Shown one piece after another: positions 16,478-25,060 of a DNA stretch of 36,539 nucleotides. A model generated the notes under the pieces. The model was not told where the DNA came from. It saw only the letters and a program-made list of their open reading frames with translations, and did not search any database. The DNA lies in NCBI GenBank assembly GCA_016200355.1, contig JACQEY010000051.1, forward strand, positions 1 through 36,539. Reading direction: 5' to 3'. A program made the translations under genes and the position numbers. Within the stretch, counting starts at the first letter, position 1, and each line of letters opens with the position of its first letter. This DNA comes from Nitrospirota bacterium (GTDB lineage: Bacteria > Nitrospirota > Nitrospiria > Nitrospirales > Nitrospiraceae).

Positions 16478-16995
16478 TCCAAATTGGTCGTCATGACAAG
16501 GATGGCACGTCCGACGTCATAGTCACGACGATTGAAAAAGCCGTCAATTGGGGCCGCAAGGGGTCACTGTGGCCCATGACATTTGGCCTGGCTTGCTGCG
16601 CGATCGAAATGATCGCCGCAGTCTCGTCACGGTACGATATGGACCGCTATGGCGCCGGTGTCTTCCGGGCCTCACCGCGCCAGTCCGATCTGATGATCGT
16701 GGCCGGTACCGTTTGCCGACGGATGGCCCCCGTTATCCGAAAACTGTACGATCAGATGCCCGAACCCAAATATGTCATTGCCATGGGGTCTTGCGCGACG
16801 TCAGGAAACATTTACGACAGCTATAGTGTCGTCCAAGGTGTCGATCGCTTTGTGCCGGTCGATATCTATGTGCCGGGCTGCCCTCCAACACCGGAGGCAC
16901 TCTTTGACGGCATCCTCAAATTACAAGAACGAATCATGCTGAAACCCGTGTTTCTGAAGCAACCGGATCAGGTCAAACCCAGCCTTAAAGTATAG
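16468..16995 (+). CDS. nuoB: NADH-quinone oxidoreductase (complex I) subunit B
   Basis: The 175-residue PSST-type subunit that carries cluster N2, the last iron-sulfur cluster before quinone. The four ligand cysteines are the adjacent pair in [10 protein letters not shown], one in [10 protein letters not shown] and one in [10 protein letters not shown]. The start ATG 16468 has GGGAG upstream and lies inside the end of nuoA; an in-frame start at 16447 is less likely, since the family begins just before the conserved region. Length is normal. Confidence 0.95.
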   Translation: MGLIQIGRHDKDGTSDVIVTTIEKAVNWGRKGSLWPMTFGLACCAIEMIAAVSSRYDMDRYGAGVFRASPRQSDLMIVAGTVCRRMAPVIRKLYDQMPEPKYVIAMGSCATSGNIYDSYSVVQGVDRFVPVDIYVPGCPPTPEALFDGILKLQERIMLKPVFLKQPDQVKPSLKV

Positions 16996-17005
16996 GTCTC
17001 GATCG

Positions 17006-17509
17006 ATGTCCTTGCAGCTAATAGCCAGCCGGCTCCAAGAAAACTTTTCCACGGGCTTTGTCAAAGCCGTCGAATGGCGTGGTGATCTTGCGGTGACGGT
17101 GACGCGGGACCGACTCCATGAGGTCGCTCAATTTCTTCATGATGACCCGGCCATGGACTTCGACTACATCGTGCATGTGAGTTCGGTCGACTGGCCTGAC
17201 GACGAAGAGCGATTTGAAGTCGTCTACGAGTTCTACTCGATCAGGAAACGCCAGCGTATCCGGCTCAAGGCCAGGGTGCCGGAGTCGGATTGCATCGTGG
17301 ATTCTCTGACGGATCTCTGGAAAGGTGCGGACTTCATGGAGCGTGAAGTCTACGACATGATGGGAATCCGATTCCGACACCATCCGGATCTTCGCCGAAT
17401 CCTCATGCCGGACGATTATACCGAAGGCTATCCGCTGCGAAAGGATTTTCCGCTCCGGGGTAAGGGCTGGCGTGACACATTCGAATTTCTGGACGAGACG
17501 GCTCGGTAG
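17006..17509 (+). CDS. nuoC: NADH-quinone oxidoreductase (complex I) subunit C
   Basis: The 167-residue 30-kDa-type subunit, peripheral arm. Conserved parts include FDYIVHVSSVDWPDDEERFEVVYEF, the GADFMEREVYDMMGIRF segment, and HPDLRRILMPDDYTEGYPLRKDF at the end. It is separate from nuoD, not fused as in E. coli. It lies 10 bases after nuoB and 8 before nuoD. Length is normal for the unfused type. Confidence 0.93.
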   Translation: MSLQLIASRLQENFSTGFVKAVEWRGDLAVTVTRDRLHEVAQFLHDDPAMDFDYIVHVSSVDWPDDEERFEVVYEFYSIRKRQRIRLKARVPESDCIVDSLTDLWKGADFMEREVYDMMGIRFRHHPDLRRILMPDDYTEGYPLRKDFPLRGKGWRDTFEFLDETAR

Positions 17510-17517
17510 GACAGACG

Positions 17518-18762
17518 ATGGCCTTTGAAGATCAACGAACAACCGTCTACAAGATCGATCCGGCTCATCCGGGAAGCGAGACCCTTCCAACTCTGCGCAC
17601 GGAGGAACTGTTGCTCAATATGGGGCCTCAGCATCCTGCCACCCACGGGGTGCTAAAAGTGGTCCTCGAATTGGAAGGAGAACGTCTCGTCAAGTCTACC
17701 CCCGTGTTGGGATATTTGCACCGTGGAGTGGAGAAGCTTGCGGAAGACGGCACCTATCACCAATTTATCCCCCACACCGACCGGCTCGACTATGTCTGCG
17801 CGATGTACAACAATTTTGCGTACTGCCGCGCGGTCGAAAAGCTGATGAATATTATCGTGCCGGACCGTGCAGAATACCTGCGCACGATCGTGGCAGAGGT
17901 CCAACGAATCATCGGCCATCAGTTTTGGCTTGGCACCCAGGCGCTCGACATTGGAGCCATGACCGTCTTTTTCTATTGTTTCCGTGATCGGGAAATTTTG
18001 ATGGATTGGTTTGACGAACTTTGCGGCGCGCGCCTCACCACCAGTTGGTATCGTATCGGCGGCGTCGAGCGGGACTTCACGTCCTCGTTGCTTGATAAAC
18101 TCAAGCAGTTCTTAGACTATTTTCCGCCAAAAATCGACGAGTATATGGTCTTCTTGGAGACGAACCGAATTTGGGTCGGGCGGACCAAGGGAGTGGCCAT
18201 CATCTCAGCGGAAGACGCCGTGAGCTTCGGCCTGAGTGGGCCGACGCTCCGTGGCTCCGGTGTCGACTACGATCTCCGTAAAGCCCAGCCCTATTCAGCC
18301 TATCCGAAATGCGAATTCAGTGTGCCGCTCGGCAAGAACGGCGACACCTACGACCGGTACTGGATCCGCGTCCAGGAATTCTATGAGAGCGTGAAAATCA
18401 TCCGGCAATGCCTAGAGCAGATGCCGGCCGGTCCCATTATGGCCGATGTGCCTAGCGTGACGTTGCCGCCAAAGCAACGAGTCTTTACGAATCTGGAATC
18501 CATGATCCAGCAATTCAAGCTCTTCTCGCAGGGCTTCGACGCCCCTCCGGGAGAGATCTATTGTGGAACCGAAGCGCACAAGGGGGAGTTGGGATTCTAC
18601 ATCGTCAGCACGGGCGGCGGGAAACCCTACCGCTTGAAAATTCGCGCCCCCTCGTTTATTCACATGGGCGCATTCGACCATATGTCCAGAGGCTACATGA
18701 TTTCCGATGCGGTCACGATCTTCGGAACCTACGACATTGTGATGGGAGAGTGCGACCGCTGA
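17518..18762 (+). CDS. nuoD: NADH-quinone oxidoreductase (complex I) subunit D
   Basis: The 414-residue 49-kDa-type subunit, related to the large subunit of NiFe hydrogenases but without its nickel ligands. MGPQHPATHGVL, with the quinone-site histidine, is at about residues 35-46. TPVLGYLHRGVEK, LDIGAMTVFFY and GEIYCGTEAHKGELGFYIVS follow, and it ends in FGTYDIVMGECDR. Together with NuoB it forms the quinone pocket. Length is normal. After its stop the operon is interrupted by the 7-bp-unit hairpin before nuoG. Confidence 0.95.
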   Translation: MAFEDQRTTVYKIDPAHPGSETLPTLRTEELLLNMGPQHPATHGVLKVVLELEGERLVKSTPVLGYLHRGVEKLAEDGTYHQFIPHTDRLDYVCAMYNNFAYCRAVEKLMNIIVPDRAEYLRTIVAEVQRIIGHQFWLGTQALDIGAMTVFFYCFRDREILMDWFDELCGARLTTSWYRIGGVERDFTSSLLDKLKQFLDYFPPKIDEYMVFLETNRIWVGRTKGVAIISAEDAVSFGLSGPTLRGSGVDYDLRKAQPYSAYPKCEFSVPLGKNGDTYDRYWIRVQEFYESVKIIRQCLEQMPAGPIMADVPSVTLPPKQRVFTNLESMIQQFKLFSQGFDAPPGEIYCGTEAHKGELGFYIVSTGGGKPYRLKIRAPSFIHMGAFDHMSRGYMISDAVTIFGTYDIVMGECDR

Positions 18763-18771
18763 GAAGGGAAT

Positions 18772-18851
18772 TTTGAATGCTGAATGTTAAATGATGAATG
18801 GGGAGACGGCTCCTCAATTCAACATTCACAATTCACCATTCAACATTGAGG
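18772..18851. repeat. Inverted repeat with 7-bp-unit arms between nuoD and nuoG
   Basis: The left arm is four consecutive heptamers close to NNTGAAT (18772-18799); the right arm is four of the form ATTCANN (18817-18844), the reverse complement of the same unit, plus a variant ending in GAGG (18845-18851). The phase is kept exactly throughout. The last unit appears to supply the ribosome-binding site (GAGG, 5 bases before the nuoG ATG). In the transcript it would form an AU-rich hairpin inside the operon. Confidence 0.75.
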
Positions 18852-18855
18852 CACT

Positions 18856-21552
18856 ATGGGATTAAAGCCGGCAACAAACCCTGATGTGGAAGCAGCCACG
18901 ATCGAACTGTCGATCGATGGGAAGTCTGTGACGGCAAAGGGAGGGGTCTCGCTCTACGACGTGATCTCGAGCACGGGCAAGGTCATCCCTGCCATGTGCT
19001 ACCACTATACCTTCGACCCCTTCGGTTCCTGCGGCATGTGTTTGGTCATGCAGGAGGGCAAGAAAGCGCCTGTTCGTTCCTGCACCGCCAAAGCGGCAGC
19101 CGGCATGATCATCAGAACCGAGGGGGACGAACTTTTCCAAGCCCGGAAGAAAGCAGTGGAAAAACATCTCTCGGTCCATCCGCTCGACTGCCCGGTCTGC
19201 GACGCCGACGGCCATTGCGAACTGCAAGATATGGCCTTCCGGCACGGGGTCACAAACCTGGCCAACGCAAAGCAGAAATTTATTCCGGAAGATACACGCA
19301 GCCCAGTGCTCGATTTCAATATGAACCGCTGTATCGCTTGTGCGGAATGCATCAACGTGTGTAAAGACGTGTTGATGATCGACGCGCTCCAGTTCATGAA
19401 GAAGGGCGGATTTAATCAAGTGGTGCCGAAGGGAGATCTCGCATTGTCCTGCGAGTTCTGTGGAGACTGCCTCGCCGTCTGCCCGGTTGGCGCCATCACG
19501 AACAAATTCTCCAAATACTTGTATAAGCCGTGGCAGATGAAAAAAACCACGACAACGTGTAACTACTGTGGGGATGGCTGCCAAATGTATCTTGAGACCA
19601 AGGACGCGGAAGTCGTCCGCGTGACCTCGCCGCTGTCCTGGAAGAATAAATGGGGCGACCGAGCCGAGACGGCCAAGGGGCACGGCGGACTCTGTGTGCG
19701 AGGGCGTTTCGGCTTCGAGTACATCGATAGCGCCGCACGTCTGAAGCAACCCCTCCTTCGTAAAGGTAATCAGCTCGTCGAAACCCCCTGGCTCGAAACC
19801 ATGCACCAGGTGGTGGATCGATTCTCAGAGATCCAACGCAAGAACGGACCAGATGCAATTGCCGGCCTGATCACCGCCCGTTGTACCAACGAAGAGCTGT
19901 ATCTCTTCCAGAAACTCATGCGCGCAGGGTTCAGGACCAACCATCTCGATAGCAGTGCGCGTTACGGCCATCTCAACTTTGTCCATGCCTCTCAGCACGC
20001 CTTGGGAATTGGACGGAGCCCGAACGACTGGGAAGATCTAACAAAAGCCAAAGCCGTGATACTCATCGGTTCCAACATCTCGGAGACAAACCCGCTCACG
20101 GCCGTGCGCATCAAAGAAGCGATTCGCGTCTATAAAGCGCAAGTCGTGGTCATCGACTCCGCTGTCACAAACATGGCCAAGCTCGCGTCCCATCCTGTCC
20201 TGATCAAGCCGGGAACGGAAGGGCTCGTGATCGACGGACTTGTGAAGGCCACCCTGGAGCTGGATTTGATCGATGAAGAGAGCATCAAGAAACACTCACA
20301 AGCTTTCGAAGCTCTGAAGGCCGCCGTGGCCCACGTCTCCTTAGCGCAGGTGGCTGCCCAGACCGGCATGTCGGTCGAATCATTAAAAGATATTGCGGCG
20401 ATTTTCGCGGAAGCGTCCCGTTCCATCATTCTCTGCGCCGAAGGCATCGTCCGCCAGCCAGACGGGTATCAGAATGTCTTAAAACTGATCGACCTCGCCT
20501 GGGTCACAGGCAAGTTGAGCCAACCCGGCTGCGGGGTGAATACGGTGACAGAAGAGCCGAACGAGCAGGGCGCTGTAGATATGGGCGCCGCGCCGGAATT
20601 TCTCCCTGGTCAAGCTTCGTTCAACGATCAGACGGCTCGCGATCGTTTTGCTAAGGCTTGGGACGTCACACTTCCGGCCGCTGACTCTGGCGCAAATCTC
20701 GTCGAGATTCTCAAGCGCTGCAGAAGCGGCCAGATCCGCGCCCTCTATGTCATTGGAGAAAATCCGCTCGCCACGTTACCCGCATCGATGGAGGTCCGCG
20801 CTGCATTGGACCGGCTGGAGTTGCTCGTTGTCCAGGATCCGTTCCTAACCGAGACTGCGCGGATGGCGCACGCGGTGCTGCCGGCTTGTACCTCTGCGGA
20901 AAAGGACGGCACCTTCACCAACTTGGAAGGCCGAGTCCTGCGTGTCCGTGAAGCCATCGATCCCATCGGGGAAAGTTTGCCGGACTGGCATATAATGACG
21001 GCCTTGGCCAACGCGCTGGGCTGTCAATGGGAATACGAATCTCCGAACGATATTCAAGCCGAGATCATGAAGTTGCTACCCGGGTATTACAATCTGGGAC
21101 AGCCGCGCAAGGTTGTCCCGACGGTGGATCGCTATCTCTCCAACGGCTACACCGCCGATGTGGCCGCACGCTATCGAGCCCCTGCTCCATCAGACTCCAA
21201 GAACCGGCGACCCTTCGTGTTGCTGATGGGACAGGTCTTGTATCATTCCGGTAAGCTGTCCACCGAAGCTCCAGGGCTCATCACGATCGCCCCCAATACC
21301 GGGCGGCTTAGAATGAATCCTCAAGATATGGAGCAGCTTGCAGTGGGTGAAGGGACGGCGGTGCGTCTCACGTCGGACCTCGGTTCGATGCAATTGGCGG
21401 TGCAGCCCGATCAGTCCGTCGCGCCACAGACATGCTTTTTCCCGGAGCATTTCAATGAGCCGCCGGTGAAAGACTTGATGTCGGTCCAAGTCGATCCGAC
21501 GACCGGAGTTCCCTCGTTCAAGCGGACCCGCGTGACGATCGAAAAGGCATAA
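18856..21552 (+). CDS. nuoG: Complex I subunit G-like iron-sulfur/molybdopterin-fold protein with an extra cluster
   Basis: The 898-residue product has, in order: a [2Fe-2S] domain (C48, C59, C62, C76); the His-Cys3 cluster (H108, C112, C115, C121); two ferredoxin-type [4Fe-4S] motifs (C159/162/165/169 and C199/202/205/209); an N7-like motif (C235, C238, C242, C280); and a molybdopterin-oxidoreductase fold from about 285 to the end. Ordinary NuoG, as in E. coli, has only one cluster (N4) where this has eight cysteines; the arrangement is closer to formate dehydrogenase FdhA or to hydrogenase-type subunits. The electron input is probably here, as NuoE and NuoF are absent. A molybdenum cofactor is not assured: no catalytic Cys/Sec is evident. 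Confidence 0.9.
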   Translation: MGLKPATNPDVEAATIELSIDGKSVTAKGGVSLYDVISSTGKVIPAMCYHYTFDPFGSCGMCLVMQEGKKAPVRSCTAKAAAGMIIRTEGDELFQARKKAVEKHLSVHPLDCPVCDADGHCELQDMAFRHGVTNLANAKQKFIPEDTRSPVLDFNMNRCIACAECINVCKDVLMIDALQFMKKGGFNQVVPKGDLALSCEFCGDCLAVCPVGAITNKFSKYLYKPWQMKKTTTTCNYCGDGCQMYLETKDAEVVRVTSPLSWKNKWGDRAETAKGHGGLCVRGRFGFEYIDSAARLKQPLLRKGNQLVETPWLETMHQVVDRFSEIQRKNGPDAIAGLITARCTNEELYLFQKLMRAGFRTNHLDSSARYGHLNFVHASQHALGIGRSPNDWEDLTKAKAVILIGSNISETNPLTAVRIKEAIRVYKAQVVVIDSAVTNMAKLASHPVLIKPGTEGLVIDGLVKATLELDLIDEESIKKHSQAFEALKAAVAHVSLAQVAAQTGMSVESLKDIAAIFAEASRSIILCAEGIVRQPDGYQNVLKLIDLAWVTGKLSQPGCGVNTVTEEPNEQGAVDMGAAPEFLPGQASFNDQTARDRFAKAWDVTLPAADSGANLVEILKRCRSGQIRALYVIGENPLATLPASMEVRAALDRLELLVVQDPFLTETARMAHAVLPACTSAEKDGTFTNLEGRVLRVREAIDPIGESLPDWHIMTALANALGCQWEYESPNDIQAEIMKLLPGYYNLGQPRKVVPTVDRYLSNGYTADVAARYRAPAPSDSKNRRPFVLLMGQVLYHSGKLSTEAPGLITIAPNTGRLRMNPQDMEQLAVGEGTAVRLTSDLGSMQLAVQPDQSVAPQTCFFPEHFNEPPVKDLMSVQVDPTTGVPSFKRTRVTIEKA

Positions 21553-21577
21553 GAGTAAGAGGGGGCAGATAACGGAC

Positions 21578-22165
21578 ATGAGTGTTGCCACACTAACAAA
21601 GCAAATCCTCCAGGCTGCCTTGTTCTATGAGATTTGGGATGCCATGAAGGTGACGTTCAAGCATATGTTCCACAAACCCATGACCTTCCAGTATCCACGG
21701 GAGCAGCGAACTCTTCCCGACACCCATCGAGGAGCACTCGCGCTCTTACGCTATGACGATCACCAGGAACGTTGTGTCGGCTGTGATCTCTGCGAAGCCG
21801 CCTGCCCATCCCGCTGCATCAAGGTCATCAGCTTGGAAGATCCGGCGCGTCCGTTGCAGCGATTCGCCAGCGAGTTTTACATCGACATTACAAAATGCGT
21901 CTTTTGCGGCTACTGTGTCGAGGCGTGCCCCGTCAACGCACTGGCTATGACGAAGATGTACGAGTTCTCGACCCACGATAAGCGCACCTTGCTGTTCGAC
22001 AAAAAACGGCTGTACGAAATCGGCGAGCGTCATCTCGACGATGCGAAAAAGTACTTGTACGCGCACAATCAGGAACAGAACGTTGAGGAAAGCCGGGAAT
22101 ACCGGTACTACTTTCCGCAATCGGTACTCAAGTCGACCCAACCACCACCCAAGCATCTGAGCTAA
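21578..22165 (+). CDS. nuoI: NADH-quinone oxidoreductase (complex I) subunit I
   Basis: The 195-residue TYKY-type subunit with two [4Fe-4S] motifs, CVGCDLCEAACPSRC and CVFCGYCVEACP (clusters N6a and N6b), which pass electrons from the NuoG side to NuoB. An N-terminal amphipathic segment (about residues 8-30) lies along the membrane. It begins 25 bases after nuoG, where most operons carry nuoH, so nuoH is clearly missing at this place. The C-terminus is about 15 residues longer than usual, with a polar tail. GAGGGGG lies rather far upstream (about 20 bases). Confidence 0.94.
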   Translation: MSVATLTKQILQAALFYEIWDAMKVTFKHMFHKPMTFQYPREQRTLPDTHRGALALLRYDDHQERCVGCDLCEAACPSRCIKVISLEDPARPLQRFASEFYIDITKCVFCGYCVEACPVNALAMTKMYEFSTHDKRTLLFDKKRLYEIGERHLDDAKKYLYAHNQEQNVEESREYRYYFPQSVLKSTQPPPKHLS

Positions 22166-22172
22166 GCAATCG

Positions 22173-22697
22173 ATGGTTTTGGTCTTTTTTGCCTATTTCG
22201 CATTGGCCAGTATTGCTGCGGGGGTCTTGACGGTCGCGCTCAAGCACCCGGTGCATTGCGGTCTGGCGCTTCTGGCCTTGTTGGTCCATGTCTCCGGACT
22301 CTTCATTCTCCTCAACGCCGAGTTCCTCTGGGCCGTACAGATCATCGTCTATGCCGGCGCAATCCTCGTTTTATATCTCTTCGTACTGATGCTCATGAAC
22401 TTAAAGACCGACGACCGGTATCTCCACTCCTCCTACCTGTACTTTCTGACGCCGGCCGCCATCGGATCATTGTCCGTGCTGGCACTCCTGGTCCGTTCAC
22501 CATTCGGGGGCGCAAAGGGCGATGCGCCGACCGAGGCGATACTTGAGGTCGGGGGTACCCATGCGGTCGGGATCAAGATGTTCAGCGAGTATCTGTTGCA
22601 GTTCGAAATCATCGGCGTGTTCCTGCTGGGCGCCGTCATCGGAGCGATCGTGCTGGCAAAAACGCCGAAACCGGCCAACAAAGAACGTAAGGCGTAA
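22173..22697 (+). CDS. nuoJ: NADH-quinone oxidoreductase (complex I) subunit J
   Basis: The 174-residue ND6-type membrane subunit with five transmembrane helices. Conserved segments are HPVHCGLALLALLVHVSGLFILLNAEFLW and QIIVYAGAILVLYLFVLMLMNL, the latter with the flexible third helix that takes part in coupling. It follows nuoI by 7 bases. The last codons, including the stop, lie inside the left arm of the next 7-bp-unit repeat, so the sequence KERKA at the end is repeat-derived. Confidence 0.93.
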   Translation: MVLVFFAYFALASIAAGVLTVALKHPVHCGLALLALLVHVSGLFILLNAEFLWAVQIIVYAGAILVLYLFVLMLMNLKTDDRYLHSSYLYFLTPAAIGSLSVLALLVRSPFGGAKGDAPTEAILEVGGTHAVGIKMFSEYLLQFEIIGVFLLGAVIGAIVLAKTPKPANKERKA

Positions 22698-22782
22698 GGT
22701 CAGGCGTGAAGGGCCAAGCGACTGCAGGAAAGACAAGGGTTCGCGAGTCTCACGTCTCACGTCTCACACCTCACGGGTCACA
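22686..22782. repeat. Inverted repeat with 7-bp-unit arms across the nuoJ end and nuoJ/nuoK gap
   Basis: The left part (22686-22713) has two exact copies of CGTAAGG followed by two variants. The right part (22748-22782) has five heptamers close to TCTCACG (reverse complement CGTGAGA). The nuoJ stop (22695-22697) lies within the second unit, and the nuoK ATG begins one base after the last. No good Shine-Dalgarno remains before nuoK, only a GGG in the last-but-one unit. Confidence 0.7.
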
Positions 22783-23085
22783 ATGATTCCACTCAGCGCA
22801 TATGTCGCCGTCAGCGCCGTGCTTTTTATCACCGGCCTGCTCGGCGTATTGATCAGACGGAATTTCATCATCGTGCTGATGTCTGTCGAGATCATGTTGA
22901 ACGCGGCGAATATTAACCTCGTAGCCTTCTCCCATTACCTTGAATCTATGGCGGGTCAAATGGTGGCACTCTTTATCAACGCCATTGCCGCCGGGGAAGC
23001 GGCGATCGGGCTGGCCATCATCATCGTCGTGTTCCGTGGAAAGATCTCCACGAACGTGGACGAGATGAATTTCTTAAAGTGGTAA
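22783..23085 (+). CDS. nuoK: NADH-quinone oxidoreductase (complex I) subunit K
   Basis: The 100-residue ND4L-type subunit with three transmembrane helices. The two buried glutamates of the proton path are present, in LMSVEIMLNAANIN and AAGEAAIGLAIIIV. The start ATG 22783 was chosen because the family begins with IPLSAYVAVS; the longer frame upstream reads through the repeat and is not coding. There is hardly a ribosome-binding site, so initiation may depend on the repeat hairpin or on coupling to nuoJ. Length is normal. Confidence 0.94.
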   Translation: MIPLSAYVAVSAVLFITGLLGVLIRRNFIIVLMSVEIMLNAANINLVAFSHYLESMAGQMVALFINAIAAGEAAIGLAIIIVVFRGKISTNVDEMNFLKW

Positions 23086-23086
23086 C

Positions 23087-25051
23087 GTGACGGATCTGCT
23101 TATAAAGCTCATTCCGCTGTTTCCCTTACTGGCCGTAATCCTGAACGGGTTCTTCGGCAGGCGGTACTCCCATGATGTCGCGCACCGGGTCGCTTGGGGA
23201 TCGGTGGGATTGTCGTTTCTCTGCACAATCGGCGTGTTTGCAGACATTCTACAGACCGGCACGCCCCATGAAGTCATCGTCTATCAATGGATTTTCGGCG
23301 GTGACCTCACCGTCAATTTCGCCTACCTTGTCGATCCTCTCACGTGCATGATGCTGCTCGTCGTCACGGGAGTCGGACTCTTGATCCACGTCTACTCCGT
23401 CGGCTACATGCATGGGGAAAGCGGATTCACGCGATTCTTCACCTACATGAACCTCTTCATGGTCTCCATGTTGCTCCTCGTCATGGGGAACAACTATGTG
23501 GTGCTCTTTATTGGTTGGGAAGGGGTGGGACTCTGTTCCTATCTGCTGATCGGCTACTACTATGACAAGGTCTCCGCTGCGAAGGCCGCTTCGAAAGCTT
23601 TTGTGGTGAACCGCATCGGCGACGCGGGTTTCCTGCTGGCCATCTTTCTCATCTTTGTCAATTTCAAGACGCTCGACTATACGAAAGTCTTTGCCCAGGT
23701 TGGCCAGCTTTCACCGGAGATGGCCACCGCGATTGCGCTCTGTCTCCTCGTTGGAGCAGTCGGCAAATCGGCCCAGCTCCCTCTCTACACCTGGCTCCCG
23801 GATGCGATGGAAGGTCCGACACCCGTCAGTGCGCTCATCCATGCGGCAACGATGGTGACGGCCGGGGTCTACATGATTGTGCGGAATCATGCCATTTTCG
23901 ATTTGTCGCCGACGGCCATGACGATCGTCGGCGTCATCGGTGGACTCACAGCGTTGTTCGCCGCCACCATCGGCCTCGTGCAAACGGATATCAAGCGCGT
24001 CTTGGCCTATTCGACGGTGAGCCAGCTCGGGTACATGTTTCTCGGGTGCGGGATTGGGGCCTATACGGCTGCCATCTTCCATCTCATGACCCATGCCTTC
24101 TTCAAAGCCCTCTTGTTCCTCACAGCCGGATCGGTGATCCATGCGCTCTCGGGCGAGCAAGACATTCGAAAGATGGGAGGCCTCAGCGCGAAAATCCCAT
24201 GGACCTATCGGCTGTTTCTGATCGGCACGATCGCCATTGCGGGCATTCCGCCGTTGGCAGGCTTCTGGAGCAAAGATGAAATCCTGGCCCATGCCTTCAC
24301 GCAGCACCACTATTTTTTGTATGGCATGGCCGCGATCGGCGCGCTCTTGACCTCCTTCTACATGTTCCGTCTGACTTATCTGACATTTTTCGGCACCTCT
24401 CGCATGGACCATCATACGGAGGAGCATGTCCATGAGTCTCCGATGGTAATGGTCGTTCCGCTCATGGCGTTAGGTGTGCTGTCCATTCTCGGTGGGTTTC
24501 TGGGGTTTCCCCCTGAACAGGGCTGGCTCCATCAATTTCTTGCACCGGTCTCTGGCGTGGGAGAGGGGCATGAGGCGAGCAGGGGGCTCGTGCTCATGCT
24601 CATGATGATTGCCACGGGGATTGCGTTGCTGGGCTGGGGCCTCGCGCACTATTTTTATAGCGTGAATCTCTCGGCACCGGATCGCCTGGCCGCACAGTTT
24701 CAGGCGGGCTACAGGATCTTGCTCAACAAGTACTATGTCGATGAACTCTATGACCTGTTATGGGTGGAGCCGACCAAGAAATTGGGGCGTCTGCTCGATT
24801 GGTTCGACCGGACTGTGATCGATGGCCTCGTGTACGGCGTCGCGCAGCTGGCCGGATTAGCCGCGGCCGGTTCGACGTGGGCGGAGAAATACGTGATCTA
24901 CGGCGGCCTCAACGTGATTGGATACGGCAACCATCTCGCGGCCCGCCAATGGCGGAGATTGCAGAGCGGGATGGTGCATCATTATGCCGCCATCATTGTG
25001 GCAGGGCTCTTTCTGCTGGCGGTCGTTATTCAGCTCATCATGCAACTATAA
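23087..25051 (+). CDS. nuoL: Complex I subunit L, with lengthened C-terminal lateral-helix region
   Basis: The 654-residue ND5-type antiporter-like subunit, the distal proton pump. Core motifs are present: FIGWEGVGLCSYLLIGYYY (channel glutamate), VGKSAQLPLYTWLPDAMEGPTPVSALIHAATMV (lysine and histidine of the channel) and THAFFKALLFLTAGSVIHA. It is about 40 residues longer than E. coli NuoL as I recall it. Most of the surplus is at about 585-622, between IDGLVYG and RRLQSG, in the lateral helix that runs along the neighbouring pumps. This is what a complex with one extra pump subunit would need. Start is GTG 23087, one base after the nuoK stop. Confidence 0.94.
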   Translation: MTDLLIKLIPLFPLLAVILNGFFGRRYSHDVAHRVAWGSVGLSFLCTIGVFADILQTGTPHEVIVYQWIFGGDLTVNFAYLVDPLTCMMLLVVTGVGLLIHVYSVGYMHGESGFTRFFTYMNLFMVSMLLLVMGNNYVVLFIGWEGVGLCSYLLIGYYYDKVSAAKAASKAFVVNRIGDAGFLLAIFLIFVNFKTLDYTKVFAQVGQLSPEMATAIALCLLVGAVGKSAQLPLYTWLPDAMEGPTPVSALIHAATMVTAGVYMIVRNHAIFDLSPTAMTIVGVIGGLTALFAATIGLVQTDIKRVLAYSTVSQLGYMFLGCGIGAYTAAIFHLMTHAFFKALLFLTAGSVIHALSGEQDIRKMGGLSAKIPWTYRLFLIGTIAIAGIPPLAGFWSKDEILAHAFTQHHYFLYGMAAIGALLTSFYMFRLTYLTFFGTSRMDHHTEEHVHESPMVMVVPLMALGVLSILGGFLGFPPEQGWLHQFLAPVSGVGEGHEASRGLVLMLMMIATGIALLGWGLAHYFYSVNLSAPDRLAAQFQAGYRILLNKYYVDELYDLLWVEPTKKLGRLLDWFDRTVIDGLVYGVAQLAGLAAAGSTWAEKYVIYGGLNVIGYGNHLAARQWRRLQSGMVHHYAAIIVAGLFLLAVVIQLIMQL

Positions 25052-25060
25052 AGCACTGCG

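Noticed and set aside
18862-19806. Long antisense frame (314 codons) opposite nuoG
   Set aside because: It mirrors the codon bias of a GC-rich gene; no family motif, and the opposite strand is clearly nuoG.
22522-22782. Upstream extension of nuoK
   Set aside because: It reads nuoJ in another frame and then translates the heptamer repeat; the NuoK family starts at 22783.
23711-24433. Antisense frame (240 codons) opposite nuoL
   Set aside because: Product is His/Arg/Glu-rich, as expected from reading a membrane-protein gene backwards. The same holds for 26186-26896 and 27019-27657.
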